Source of the DNA: Zelonia costaricensis
Taxonomy: Eukaryota > Euglenozoa > Kinetoplastea > Trypanosomatida > Trypanosomatidae
Reading direction: 5' to 3'
Assembly: GCA_030849075.1 (NCBI GenBank)
Contig: JASAOO010003322.1
Coordinates: forward strand, 1 to 41,158
DNA: 41,158 bases
In this document: positions 10,785-21,463 of the stretch, one piece after another
Position numbering within the stretch: the first letter of the stretch is position 1
Layout: each line of letters opens with the position of its first letter
The notes under the pieces: generated by a model
What the model saw: the letters and a program-made list of their open reading frames with translations, nothing else
What the model was told of the DNA's origin: nothing
The model's database searches: none
Translations under genes and position numbers: made by a program

Positions 10785-13707
10785 CTCGTTCCCTGTTGAA
10801 CCACGCCACTCTGTACTGGGAGGCTTGCGTCTCTTTTTCGGGGGGGGAGGGCGACACGACGACAACGGGTCACGATCTGGTGAGTAGAAAAGCAGCGGAC
10901 TGCTCGGAAAACTGAGGGAGTGAGAAATGCGGGGAAAAGACAAGCAGCGAACCGGTCACGGAGACGGAGAGGGCGGAAGTGCGCCGTGCAATGGAGACCG
11001 TCGCGATGTACGGCACCGTGCGCGAGCCTACGAGAGCGGTGTTGGGGAGAAGGACGAGGGCAAGAGAGAGCAAGGGGTGCTCGCGCCACGAATGCACAGG
11101 ACTTACTGCCTGGCGACACACGACGACGCGCCAAGCGGGAGCAAGCAAACACAAAAACGACAAGAGCACACACAAAAAAAAGACAGTTGCGCGTGTTGGC
11201 AGGGGTCGCAAGAAAACCTGGTCCCCGCCCTCAACTCTCCCCCTCCGTGCTAGTTGGGAGGGAGACACGAAAAGAAGGTGATCTGGGCGTTGGGGGCCAG
11301 AGGAGGCAGAGCGTGACTCCAGTGCCGTTGACCTGGTGGCCGCAGTGAGGTCCCATGCGTGGCTGCGCGCGCGTGCGTGAGAAATGCAACGGGGCCGCAA
11401 GGGCGCACTCAACAACCAACACACGAGAGGGACCAGAACCGAAAAACAAAACAGGTGTGGGACGAGAGAGAGGGGGGAACTGGCGCAAGTCGTAAACGAA
11501 ACTAGACAAGAGTGAACACAGACACACGTGAAAGGAAGCACGAGAAGACGAGGCGGTCAATCAAAATGGCAAAACGTGGGGGCACGTGAGCCCAAGCGAG
11601 AAGAAAACTGAAAAGACGGAGAGAGGGAGAGAGCACAAAAACCCTTTCACCGCAAATCTAGACGCCAAACGCACGCTGACGCCAAGGGCGGGCCTTGGGC
11701 GACCGTGGGAAAGAGGGACCACGCAGCGGGGGTGAGGGCACGCAGTAGTCGAGGACAATCGAGGAAAGCTACGCGGAGTGGCAAAAGTGCTCTACTGCGA
11801 CTGCGCTTCATGATTCCGTGGGTGAAGAGGCTGAGCAAGGTGAACTGAAAAAGACAATGATGAAACACAAACCAGGGAAAAAAAAAGACGCACACGTATG
11901 AAACAGGGGGAGCGTGGAAGGGGGAAGTGCTGCATGGATTTGTTTGCTTGTGTGAGACGGCAAGAGACAAGAAAAGCGAAGCGAGAAACACAAAACAAAA
12001 AAGGGGCTGTCAGGGAAGCACGCGCTGCCCGCCGACCCGAGATGAGGAAAATAGGATAGGGGGACAAGGGTGTTAGTGACAGCGGGGCACGGTACAAAGG
12101 CAGCACAAAGAGGTCTGAAGGTGATGGGAGTGTGGGTGGCGCGCGCGAACCCGCATGCGGCGTCCGCCCTAATTGACAAAACAGCTTGAGCAGCGGCACA
12201 GTCGCGCAGCAGTCGGCGACGGTCACTCACTCCCACGCACACACACGTCGACAGTGTCTCGAGTCTCGCCCGGGGCGACGAACAAATGAACGCACGAAAC
12301 TGCAAAGACGTGGTTGTTCGAAATGAGGACGGGGCACTGAAGACGGACAGAGGGCAAAGTCGCTCGAAAGACAGCGGCTACACCGGTGAAGCCGTTCCGC
12401 TCCAAACTGCACTACTGCACAAGAGGCGCATCTTCTGGAGTCCGTGACTTGAGGCAGGGCCCTCAGTTGGTGGACAGCACGCAAATCAAAAGTCTGCGCC
12501 CGTTCGTGTCGAGAGGGGACGGCGATGGGCCATCAGGTCTTCAGCTCTGCCTCGTGAAATGAGAAGGTAGAAGACACGCCACTGGCGCTTTCGACGAAGC
12601 AAGGCCGCTAATGAGGTAATCAAGTCAGCGAGAGACACCCCTGCCGCCGCCGTCACTCCCTAAAAAAAAAAAAAAGAAACGAGGGAGGGATAGGGGACGC
12701 TGCATCGCCCTCTAGGGAACGGCGTGTTGACCGCGGTAGCGACAAGCACGAGATGCGGGGAGGGAAGTGGGGGGAGCGACAACAGGGGGGCGGCGAAGCA
12801 AGGTGTCGGTGGATACCGCGATACCCGACGGGGCGAGAGGGGGGTGAAAGCAGACACGCGAGAAAGCAAAGATGCGCGGAAGCTAACGGTGCGGGGGCAC
12901 GCAGGAAAACAGAAACCAAAGTGTTCATCGACAACGCCAATGCCGCCAAAAGAAACACAGAGCAATACACGCGCACGCTTGCGGAAAGGAAGTCGGAAAG
13001 GAGGGAGCACGCGGCAAAGGTCAAAGGGTCGGGAAAAGGTGGGGGAGGGGGGGAAGCGGGGAAGAAAGAAGTGAAAAAACGAGCAGCACCCCGCTTGGCG
13101 TGGTACTGGTGCGAAGAACATGGGACCAGATCATAGCAGCGACAGGGCGACGTCTGTCGCTTGGGTAAAGTCGCTGGTACGGAGAAGCGGCGATAGCGAT
13201 GACGGCAGCTAATAACGGAGACTACACCAAGCGTACCTCAGTGTCGAAGGGCCCATCCATGCGCACGCCAGAAACCCGGCTTTGGTCGCCAGAGGAGGGG
13301 GGGAAGGGCAACGCAGAGGAGGCATTGGCAGATAACGGTCACTCCACTCAGCCCGTTTACCGACACCCCTTCATGCATTTTCATTGTTGCAGCCGCATGT
13401 GAGCGGCGGAGTCGCTCGGGTGCAACAGTGGCAGGAGGAAAAGCGGTAGTCCGCGTGTATATATGCTGGTTGCCGACCCCCGCTCTCGTGGCGCGCCTCC
13501 GATGCCTCTCTTTTGGTGGAGGGCCGCAAGAATAGGACCACCGACCACTCACGCGCTGGCAAACCCACACTGCCGAGATGATTAACGTTACAGATCGTAA
13601 AAACCAGAATCGAGTGGAGAGGAGATGAAAAGAGCGCACACGGGCCTCATGTCAGGGCGTCGTGCAGGGACACTGGCGCCGCGGTCACGCACGCAAGCAA
13701 GCACACG

Positions 13708-13727
13708 CACACACACACACACACACA
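13708..13727. repeat. (CA)10 microsatellite
   Basis: Ten uninterrupted CA units in gene-free DNA. Confidence 0.9.
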
Positions 13728-15137
13728 GCTATGCGCACGACCTTGGAGCATAACGAGCCTGATATCTACTTGACTCTGGATCTTCTTTGCATGTTTGCGC
13801 TTGTCAGTCGAAACAAGGAGAAAGTAAGGCAGACACAGTCCGGTGACGCGACGGGGAGGGAGAGGATCGGAAAGCGACGAGCGAGGATGAGACGCGCAGC
13901 ATGTAGTAAGTATGGCTCGCTAGCACTTTGCTCCCCTCTACCGGCGGTCGAACTCTGTTCGGAGCAAAGGAAAAAGAAAAATTTAAACGGTGAGCTGGTT
14001 CGGAGTGCTGTGAAGAGACACCGGCAGGGCATGCTCACCTCTGCGCCTCGCTCACAACATAGCTAAACGCACACAAACACACGTACTCTTTCTCTACCGC
14101 TCACTCTACAGGCACAAAGCTCGAGCATGCCTGCTGCGACAGAGGTCGAGAACACTGTCATTGGTGGAGAGACTGTACCGCGCTTGTCGCACTCGACAAC
14201 GCAGAGCCGCACAATGCACGCACACTACTGGCACGTATGCTGTGTTGCCGCCATATGTCCTTCCCTTTCTCGGACAGCAGCACACCTTCGGGTTCACAAG
14301 GACATCGCTGTGGCGCGCCCAAGCGATGCCATCGGCCTGGTTTGTGCACCGTACAGGCCCTTCACTCAGCCCGCGTTCCGAGGGGCCTCGATGAGTCGCG
14401 TGTCCTGCGGAAGAGAACGCAAGGGAGAAAGGAGTAGAGGCGAGAGTGCCGTGCGCCCGTGCGCTGGTCCCGGTCTCGCTCCGCCTGAGCGGAAGAGGCA
14501 CTGCTGCAAAAAAAGAAGTGAAACAAGCCAAAGGAGCCTGCTGCACAGCGCACGCATTAAAAAGAAAACGAGTGAAACAGATGCTGAGCGATGAGCATGG
14601 TCTACGCACGCGTAAGCCAAGAACGATCTACACCACGTGGCGATGTGATGGGAAGTTGGAAAGCGTCCTTGAGGGCGCACTTCCCCGTGGCTAGGAGATA
14701 AACAGGGAAAGATGGGCAACGGGCTAAAGGGCAGGTGCGGCGAACACGAATGTCGAGAAAAGGGGTCAGGACAAACGCCACGGAGACGGGTGCACTAGCG
14801 TGCCCAGAAAGATAAGTACACGGGCGGTGCATGGCAGTGGAAAAGAGACGAAACACGCATCGCAGTGGGAAAAGCACCGAAGAGAAGCAAAAGGAGCCAG
14901 GAAAGAAAACGGGAAGAGGAGAAACCATAAAAGCGCAAGACTGAACAGGCAAACGGAAGGAGCGAGAAGGGCAGCCCCGGTTGCACGACTGACATCGAAG
15001 AAGAAGGTCATGCGCGCAAGCGGGAGAGATGAAGACCAAATGCGCAACTGGGCAAAACAAGGGGAGGGAGAAAAAAAGAAGAACAGCAACACAAGCAGTA
15101 GTAATTAAAAAAGGGGGACAAGGCACGCGGAAACACT

Positions 15138-15160
15138 CACACACACACACACACACACAC
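15138..15160. repeat. (CA)11 microsatellite
   Basis: Eleven and a half CA units in gene-free DNA. Confidence 0.9.
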
Positions 15161-17094
15161 TGAGAGAGACAGACGAAAGTGAAATTGGAAAAAGTGAAAA
15201 GAGACACGCAACTCGAGAAGAAAAACATGTAGTACAGAAGGGGACGACAAAAGCGGTGCCTCCGCGTGCGCGGCGCGTGACACGAAACACACAAGCTCAT
15301 CATAGTCACAGCTGTACTTGCGCGCCTTTTTCACAGGAGAAACTTCTGCGATTTCATGCCACGGCGATGCAAGAGGTACCTTGACGTTGCGCGTGCGCTA
15401 CGGTCTCTCGCCCCCTTTGGTCGAGAATCCTGGGAGACAGGGAGAAGCGTGAAGGAAGCAACACGGGATTGAAAATAGGGAGGACAGGTGGGAAGCGGGT
15501 CGCAAGTGACAACGATGAAAACAATGAGCTGTGCACAGAGGTGAAGAGCTCATCTCCCGCCGCGAGCCGCTGAGACGGCAGAGGTGGGGTTGAGTAGAAG
15601 TCACACGATCCTGTTACGGCCTCATAATTCCGCAAAGTTAGAGGAGACGCGCTGACAGGCGTGCATGTCAGCTTGTGTCGGTGCATGGTGCGTGACTGCT
15701 TTGCCTGTGTGTGTCTGTGTGTGTCAGAGAGAGAAATAACTGAAACGGCGCCAGCACGCTTGTCGTTGCGACGGTCTGAGCGAGGAGTTGTACCCTCCGC
15801 CACTGAGGTCTGGGGGGGCGCAAAAGCACCGGAACCGCACGGAGGATGGCGACGGCGTCTACAGGGTGCGTCTGGGCACTACAAAGCGCGGCTCGCCCAC
15901 ACCGCCGCCATCCCACTCCGCCAGCAGCCGATGGAGGCAAAACTCCTCAGACTCGCATTTTGGTGTCAAGTATTTCGAGAGAGTGAAAGAAAACGAAACG
16001 TAGGCAACGGAAAGGGCGTGGTTTTACGAGGAACAGAGGCGTTGAACAGAGATGAGGGAAAGACGCGGTTGGTGTGCCGGACACAACCAGCTGGTGCCGT
16101 CATCGAAGCAAACACACGCACACGTCGTAAAGAGCACACCGTCGCTTACACAGACGAACACAAAAAGGGCAAAAAGAAGCGAGGAGACAACGGCGAGGAA
16201 AGAAAGGAACACGCACAAACTCACGTCGAGGAGGAGGGGGAGGGGGGTCCGGCAAGCAAAAGAAAAGGACGAAGCGATGGTATTGCGAGGTGTGCAGGGG
16301 AAGTGGAAAGAGACGAGGCGAGGGGACACAAACGTATGAACAGGAGGAAGGTCGGAGTGGGTGGGAGACTCGCTGAGGACAAAGAAGAACAAGGGCGCAA
16401 GAAAAAAGAGCGGAAAAGGGTGCGACGGGCTGACCAGAGCAGACCCGCGCACGCCTGTCACACATGAAGCGGGCAGAAGAAGGGAAAAGCGCATGTTCAC
16501 AAAAGCGTTTGTCGCGCTTGATCCTTGCGACGTTGATTTGACTTCTTTTTTTCTTTCAGTGTTAGAGGCGCCTTGCCTCAGATGCGATGTCCACTGCCAA
16601 CTGCCCAGCTGCGACAGCGGCCTGAAGGGTGGGCACGTCGGTTAAGCTGCACACCCGCCCTCCTGAAGCCGCAGGCAGCCGCGTCGCCTGGAATCGTCTG
16701 CATCACCGTGGCAGATGCGCCGTCGCCTTGGCTGTTGCCCTTTATTGGGGACAAGTGGCATTTGAAAAAGGCGAAGGCGCGGGAAGAGAGAACCGTGAAA
16801 ACTCTAGCAAGGTACACAACTAGCGGGCGACGACCTGGGTAAAAGCGGTGGTGAAGAGAGGGAAGAAGAAAAAAACAAGAGAAGCAAAACCGGGAGAGGG
16901 GAAACGAGAAATGCGATGATGAGTCGCTACCGAGACGGCAGTGTCCTGAGACTGGACGCGGCAGAAAAGAAGGACAAGTGAGCACAGCCGCGCACTCCAG
17001 AGTGGCGAGCAAGGCATGGAGGAGTGCACACAACGTAGAAAAACGGGAAGCTATATGTAACTAGGCAAAGAAGAGCGCGGACGCAAATACACCG

Positions 17095-17115
17095 ACACAC
17101 ACACACACACACACA
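17095..17115. repeat. (AC)10 microsatellite
   Basis: Ten and a half AC units in gene-free DNA. Confidence 0.9.
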
Positions 17116-18767
17116 TGCACCCTGGTAGAAGAAAAATGAGAGGCGAAGGCAATGAAGCGACAAATAGAACGGGGTATTGCTCAGAGTCGGAATGTGAGAG
17201 AGGGAGTGGCGCACCAGACAATGCCGTGCTCGCAACTCGCACATCCGACCCTGTCATCGGTATAGCTGCTGGCCTACGACCTTCACCTTCCTGAGTATTA
17301 ATTCGCGGACTTGCAAGGCGACCCTGGGCGCCTGGCCTGCACCACCAGCGACTTTATATGGCGGTCGAGTGCGTCAAGCAGCCAAAACACGTCTCTCTGT
17401 CCGCTCCGCTCCTCCTTTAGCTCCACACGCAGGCATGACGCCACCCCGCAATCGCCTCGCAATCGGTGGAGCGACGAGGCAGAGGCGCAGCCGAGTGATT
17501 TGAGTGGGTATGCACACGCTCAGCACGAACTCCTGCCCCAAAAACCATTGCAGACGGGGTCCAGTCGGCGGGCGTGGCGACTCGCACGCACCAAGCGCCG
17601 TCCGCCGGCGTCGCTCGTTTTAGCGGGGTAAGAAGCGGCAGGCGCAAGGAGCAGGTTCACAAACACCACGACGAGGAAAAGTGGAAACGAGAGCTCTATC
17701 CCGTCGTCCTCCCTGACCTCGTCACCAGCCCTTCCTTTGCCGCCGTTTCCGACTCCCTAGAGCCCCCTTGCCCATGTCAACGCGTCTCTGCAGCTTCGCC
17801 CTCCAGTTCCACTCAACTTGTTACCACCCGCTACGCTCGCAAAAAAAGGAACTGCCACTGCGCAAACTTGCGGAGGGGGGTAGGGGGGCGACGGCTGGAC
17901 TACTGCGCGGCGGAGGGAGAAAAGGAAAAGAAAGCGGGCGGCTTTCTGCGTAGCGGGTGTGAGGCAGAGGAAAGCAAGGTGAAGCACGGTTGACACGCAG
18001 CGACACACATATATGCAGGCATTTTCGCGGGAAACCGACTGACCGAACGCCCGTGTCGAGGAAGGGGGGAGGGGAGAGGAGGGGCAGAAACGAGCAAGGG
18101 GAGCAAGCACGCAGTTCCGGCGCGCGCTGCTCTGATATGAAGCGTACAAGACCCCAAGGGTGGAGTCGGAGACTGGACATCCGCAACGGAAAAATAAAAC
18201 AAGGAAAGCAATAGGAAAAGACCTGCGCATCGATTGCAAGCCGACGACGCCATATCGTGTCTTTTTGGTTTACTCGGAGTGGTGTGGTAGATTTCCTCCA
18301 GTTTCAGTCACTACCGAGGAGAAGCGCGGGTGCGCAGGCAGTTGGTGTATAATAGGGGGCCTCCATGTGTGCGCACCAATCGCGTCGCCAATGGACGACC
18401 AACGACACAGAGCCTCGCGGTGTTGCTTCGGAAGCGGAGAGGCACACAAGCAAGCTTTGTGCAGCATGCCAAACCATGTGCGAAGCCCCTCCGAGCGCCA
18501 AATGAAAAAAGAGGCGAACGACAACACGCGCCGTTGCTTCCCTATTTTGTTTCAGGTGAATAAATGCCGGCAGCCCCGCCTCCTAGCCTGCTCCGGCGTG
18601 CATCGAGGTGGTGGTTGTTGCAACCGGCCTCTGCCCTTGGCCTCCCGCCGCAGGCGCGTGCTATCGGCTCTGCACATTAGCCACAAACGAACAAACAAAC
18701 ACGCGAGCGCAACACTTCAGTGTAGCTGTCAGGCAGCACCACAGCGCAACGTACGGCGATGCCGTCG

Positions 18768-19568
18768 CTACATTGCAAACTGGTTTGGCTGGATAATGTG
18801 TTGCCCGTTCGGAAGCAGAACAACGTAGACCGGCTGCTGCTGCTGCTGCTGCTGCTGCTGTGACGGCGGCGGCGCGTGCTGCATGACCGAGGCGTGCACG
18901 GCGTGGGGCGTCATGGACGATATGAACGGGACCCCCACGTTGTGCGGCGGGGTCTGCAGGAGCTGTGAGTTCATGATGGTGCCGTAGCCGGAGTTGATAG
19001 CCATCGCGGTCGTGCTCTGGCTTTGATAGGACGACGGCGACAAAATCGCGTATGAGGCAGGCGATGGCTGTGTGGGGTAGGAGCCGGTCGACGGCTGGGT
19101 CGAGTACATCCCTGGCGGCGTCTGAGGAAGCGCTGCTGCGTACACGACCTGCTGGGCCGCAGGCGCTGGCAGCGTGTACTGCATGACCGACGTGGTACTG
19201 TTGTTCTGCGTCGATGGTGTGCTGAGAGACCCTGTGGAAGAGTGCGACACCTTGCTGAAAGTCATCGAGGCATCCGCGTTGGCGCGGCGCACCTGGATGC
19301 GCGAGCCACCGATGACGCGGCCGTGCAGTCCCTCAATCGCCTTCTCAGCGCTGCTCACCTCGCGGAACATGACGAAGCCGTAGCCTTTCGAGGCGTGCGA
19401 CTTCTTCGCGCGCATGATGCGGCCCGAGACAATGCGCCCGTAAGGCGAGAACAGGTCCTGGAGCTGCTGATCGTCGAAGCTCAGGGGAAGACTGGCAACG
19501 TACACGTTGCGGCTCTGCTTCAGCGTGTCGTCGTTGAGCGACTGAGCGGCGGACTGCAGATGCATCAT
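18768..19568 (-). CDS. single-RRM RNA-binding protein with polyglutamine tail (266 aa)
   Basis: A probable cytoplasmic mRNA-binding regulator, second of three related RRM proteins in the window. The RRM spans about residues 20-96, with RNP2 VYVASLP at 22-28 and RNP1 KGYGFVMF at 61-68. The following 150 residues are Ser/Thr/Pro/Gln/Tyr-rich with repeated S-Y-x-x-Q-P-S patterns, typical of disordered, assembly-prone regions. Nine consecutive CAG-coded glutamines (237-245) lead directly into PVYVVLLPNG at 246-255, the motif shared with the other two proteins. The start is the first of two adjacent ATGs at 19568. An in-frame GTG six codons upstream would lengthen the protein, but no ATG supports it. 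The stop is TAG at 18768. Very long flanking spacers suggest control through the 3' UTR. Family assignment is firm; orthologue identity (RBP5/6/9-like) is inference. Confidence 0.9.
   Translation of the reverse strand: MMHLQSAAQSLNDDTLKQSRNVYVASLPLSFDDQQLQDLFSPYGRIVSGRIMRAKKSHASKGYGFVMFREVSSAEKAIEGLHGRVIGGSRIQVRRANADASMTFSKVSHSSTGSLSTPSTQNNSTTSVMQYTLPAPAAQQVVYAAALPQTPPGMYSTQPSTGSYPTQPSPASYAILSPSSYQSQSTTAMAINSGYGTIMNSQLLQTPPHNVGVPFISSMTPHAVHASVMQHAPPPSQQQQQQQQQPVYVVLLPNGQHIIQPNQFAM
18834..18860 (-). repeat. pure (CAG)9 trinucleotide run inside the RRM gene
   Basis: Nine identical CAG codons in the coding strand (CTG on +) encode polyglutamine at residues 237-245. There are no CAA interruptions, so the length is likely to vary between isolates. 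Confidence 0.95.
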
Positions 19569-21463
19569 GGACAGCGTGGGCTTCACCGTGCGAATGCGAA
19601 TAACCGGAGCGGGGCGAGAGGGAGGGAGGGGGGCGGAAAAGGGCGAGGGGGGAAGAAGTGAAACAAAAAACGGCTTTCAGCAAACGTGCGGAGGAAGTAC
19701 GAGGTATATATTTTTTGACAGAAGGAGATGTGTATCACAGGAGCACAACCAATACGAGAAACGTAAAAACAGCAAGAGCAGGGGAGAAGCGCGAAGAAAA
19801 AGGCAAGACAAGTTGGCGGCCGGGCGCAGAAAAAAAAAAAAGGAAGGCAGCGGGCGTGAAAGGGGAAAAGGGAAGGGGCACAGGAGTCCTGCGGTATCGC
19901 TGTGTTTGTGTGTGCGTGTGGGTGGGTGTGGGTAGGTAGCGTATCGATGGTGGAGAAGTGAGAGAAACACAAGTCAATCAAAAGGGGGTAGCACAAAACG
20001 AGGGAAGGCGGAGCGTAGAAATCTGACGCAAACAAGGGCGCAAAGGAAACTGAAAGTGACGGGGAAAAGAGGGCAAGAGCGGGGGTACGTGGGTGGACAC
20101 GGGTGGTACGTGGAAACGAATCGACGGAGAGAGGCGAGACAGGTCAGAGCAATCTGCGGGGCGGTCGCCAGTAACAGAGGCAGCGACGAGAGGTGAGGAC
20201 TTCACGAAGACAGAACTCACTAACGCCGAGCTGTTACGTTCAATCGACGAGGGATGGAAGTGAAAGAAGTGGGTAACGACAGGGGGGTTAGTCTGGGAGA
20301 GGGGCCGAAGTCGACAACAAAGGGGAAGGGGCGCTAGCCAAAACGTTTCTGCGGCAGGACGCGGGCGAGCTTGATGGGGTCTAGCACGCGGAGACGTTTG
20401 ACAGTCGTTGAGCTTGGACGTCGATGAGGGGCAAAGAAAACTACCTAATAGGAAAAGAGAGTGGGAATGTGAACGTGCTTACACAGAGGATTTGGGACAC
20501 ATACAGTCTACAGAGTGGCAGTCCGGCGGGACAGCGAAACCGGCAAGATGGGCCGTCAAGGTTGGTGGAATGGGCGCGGGACGTGATTGGTGCAGCAGAA
20601 GAACCACCGCGGTGGTGAGGCAGCGAAAATGCGACGGGGAAGTGAGAGAGAAAAAGGATGACATCATGAGGGCAGCACTGAGGAAGCCGAATGCAAACGC
20701 CTTGTTGCACAGCCGCGCTTCCGCCTTTGGTGCGCTGCGAAAAACCTCCAGCCGTGGCACGGCCGCATGGAAAGAACCAACCACGCCAAAGACGAGGCAG
20801 CAGAGGGGAAGGAGAGCAAGCCCGTCTTCAGCACCTACGGCTGCGCATGGCGAATAACGCCGCTTTCTCGAAAGCGGCGCACAGGCAGGCTCACTGTCTT
20901 TCTTTTTCTCGACGACACTGGCGTCGTCACCTGGGGTAGTGGGGAGGAGGGAGGGGTCGCGCTGCGACTGGACTCAACTCCCTTTCGTTCCGCCACCGCC
21001 TCCTTCGCCCTCAACAACGCCGCCTCCTTAGTCTGCCCCCATCGCTCAGTGTACCGTACGAACCCTCTTTCGACCTTTTTTTTTATCTTTACAGCCATTC
21101 CGAAGTGGCAGGCGGGAGAAAGGAGGGGGGAGGTATTACTCGCACCGCACCACGAAATCGCCTTCCACTCGTTCCGTGCAGGAAGGACTCGAAATGGCTG
21201 TCCCTGCGCACGCGGTGCGGAGGCTGTGCACAGGCCCAAGATCGGCAGCGGCGCCGATTCAAAACGAGAAGAGAAGCAGAGGAGGGGGGCGTCAAGCAAC
21301 GTGCATGCGCACATACACACACACACACAGACACCCGAGCCCACAAGCACACCGATGGCGCTGCGAACGCCAGCGCATTAGCCGTAGCGCGGACGAGCAG
21401 GCGCCCAGCCACGGCAGGAGCTCAAGCGCGCTTGCCCCGGATGCTGTTTGCCGAGGCGAGACA
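19569..21463. other. intergenic: 5' leader of the 266-residue RRM gene and 3' UTR of the DEAH helicase
   Basis: No gene seen. It contains a purine block on + (19611-19670) that is a polypyrimidine tract for the RRM gene, a T-rich patch after 19700, an A-run near 19829-19841, and an (AC)n array at 21315-21329 close to the helicase stop codon. Open frames here are low complexity or extensions of antisense shadows. Confidence 0.7.
19581..19582 (-). promoter_or_regulatory. candidate spliced-leader acceptor AG for the 266-residue RRM gene
   Basis: On the minus strand, the pyrimidine-rich stretch 19670-19611 is followed by its first AG at 19582-19581. That leaves only about 12 nt before the ATG at 19568. 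Acceptors further upstream are possible, so confidence is low. Confidence 0.3.

Larger units (their letters stand above)
9101..13150. other. gene-free spacer, part 2: purine-rich + strand (transcript-sense pyrimidine-rich)
   Basis: About 4 kb whose + strand is dominated by A and G, so the presumed transcript is rich in C and U. No ORF has coding character; minus-strand frames read as Ser/Leu/Phe/Pro/Cys low complexity. It contains a 12-base G run at 9490-9501, a nested inverted repeat at 10722-10784 and an A13 run near 12662-12674. Multiple potential polypyrimidine tracts could serve as alternative trans-splice or polyadenylation signals. Confidence 0.65.
13151..18767. other. gene-free spacer, part 3: probable 3' UTR side of the 266-residue RRM gene
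   Basis: No supportable gene. It carries (CA)n arrays at 13708-13727, 15138-15160 and 17095-17115, purine-rich blocks on the + strand (about 14.7-15.2, 16.0-16.5, 16.85-17.2 kb) and mixed GC-rich blocks (13.2-13.6, 14.1-14.6, 17.3-17.8 kb). The part nearest 18767 is presumably the 3' UTR of the RRM gene ending at 18768. The longest + strand frame (15661-16467) is Arg/Lys/Glu-rich translation of purine tracts. Confidence 0.6.

Noticed and set aside
15661..16467. 268-codon + strand open frame
   Set aside because: Lys/Arg/Glu/Gly-rich translation of purine tracts, opposite strand to the transcription unit.
16916..16949. C-box-like ATGATGA followed by D-box-like CTGA (possible C/D snoRNA)
   Set aside because: The boxes are only 34 bases apart, too short for a C/D snoRNA, and there is no terminal stem.
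19569..19586. Start of the 266-residue RRM gene six codons further upstream
   Set aside because: That codon is GTG; the first ATG in frame is at 19568, and a candidate splice acceptor lies within the extension.
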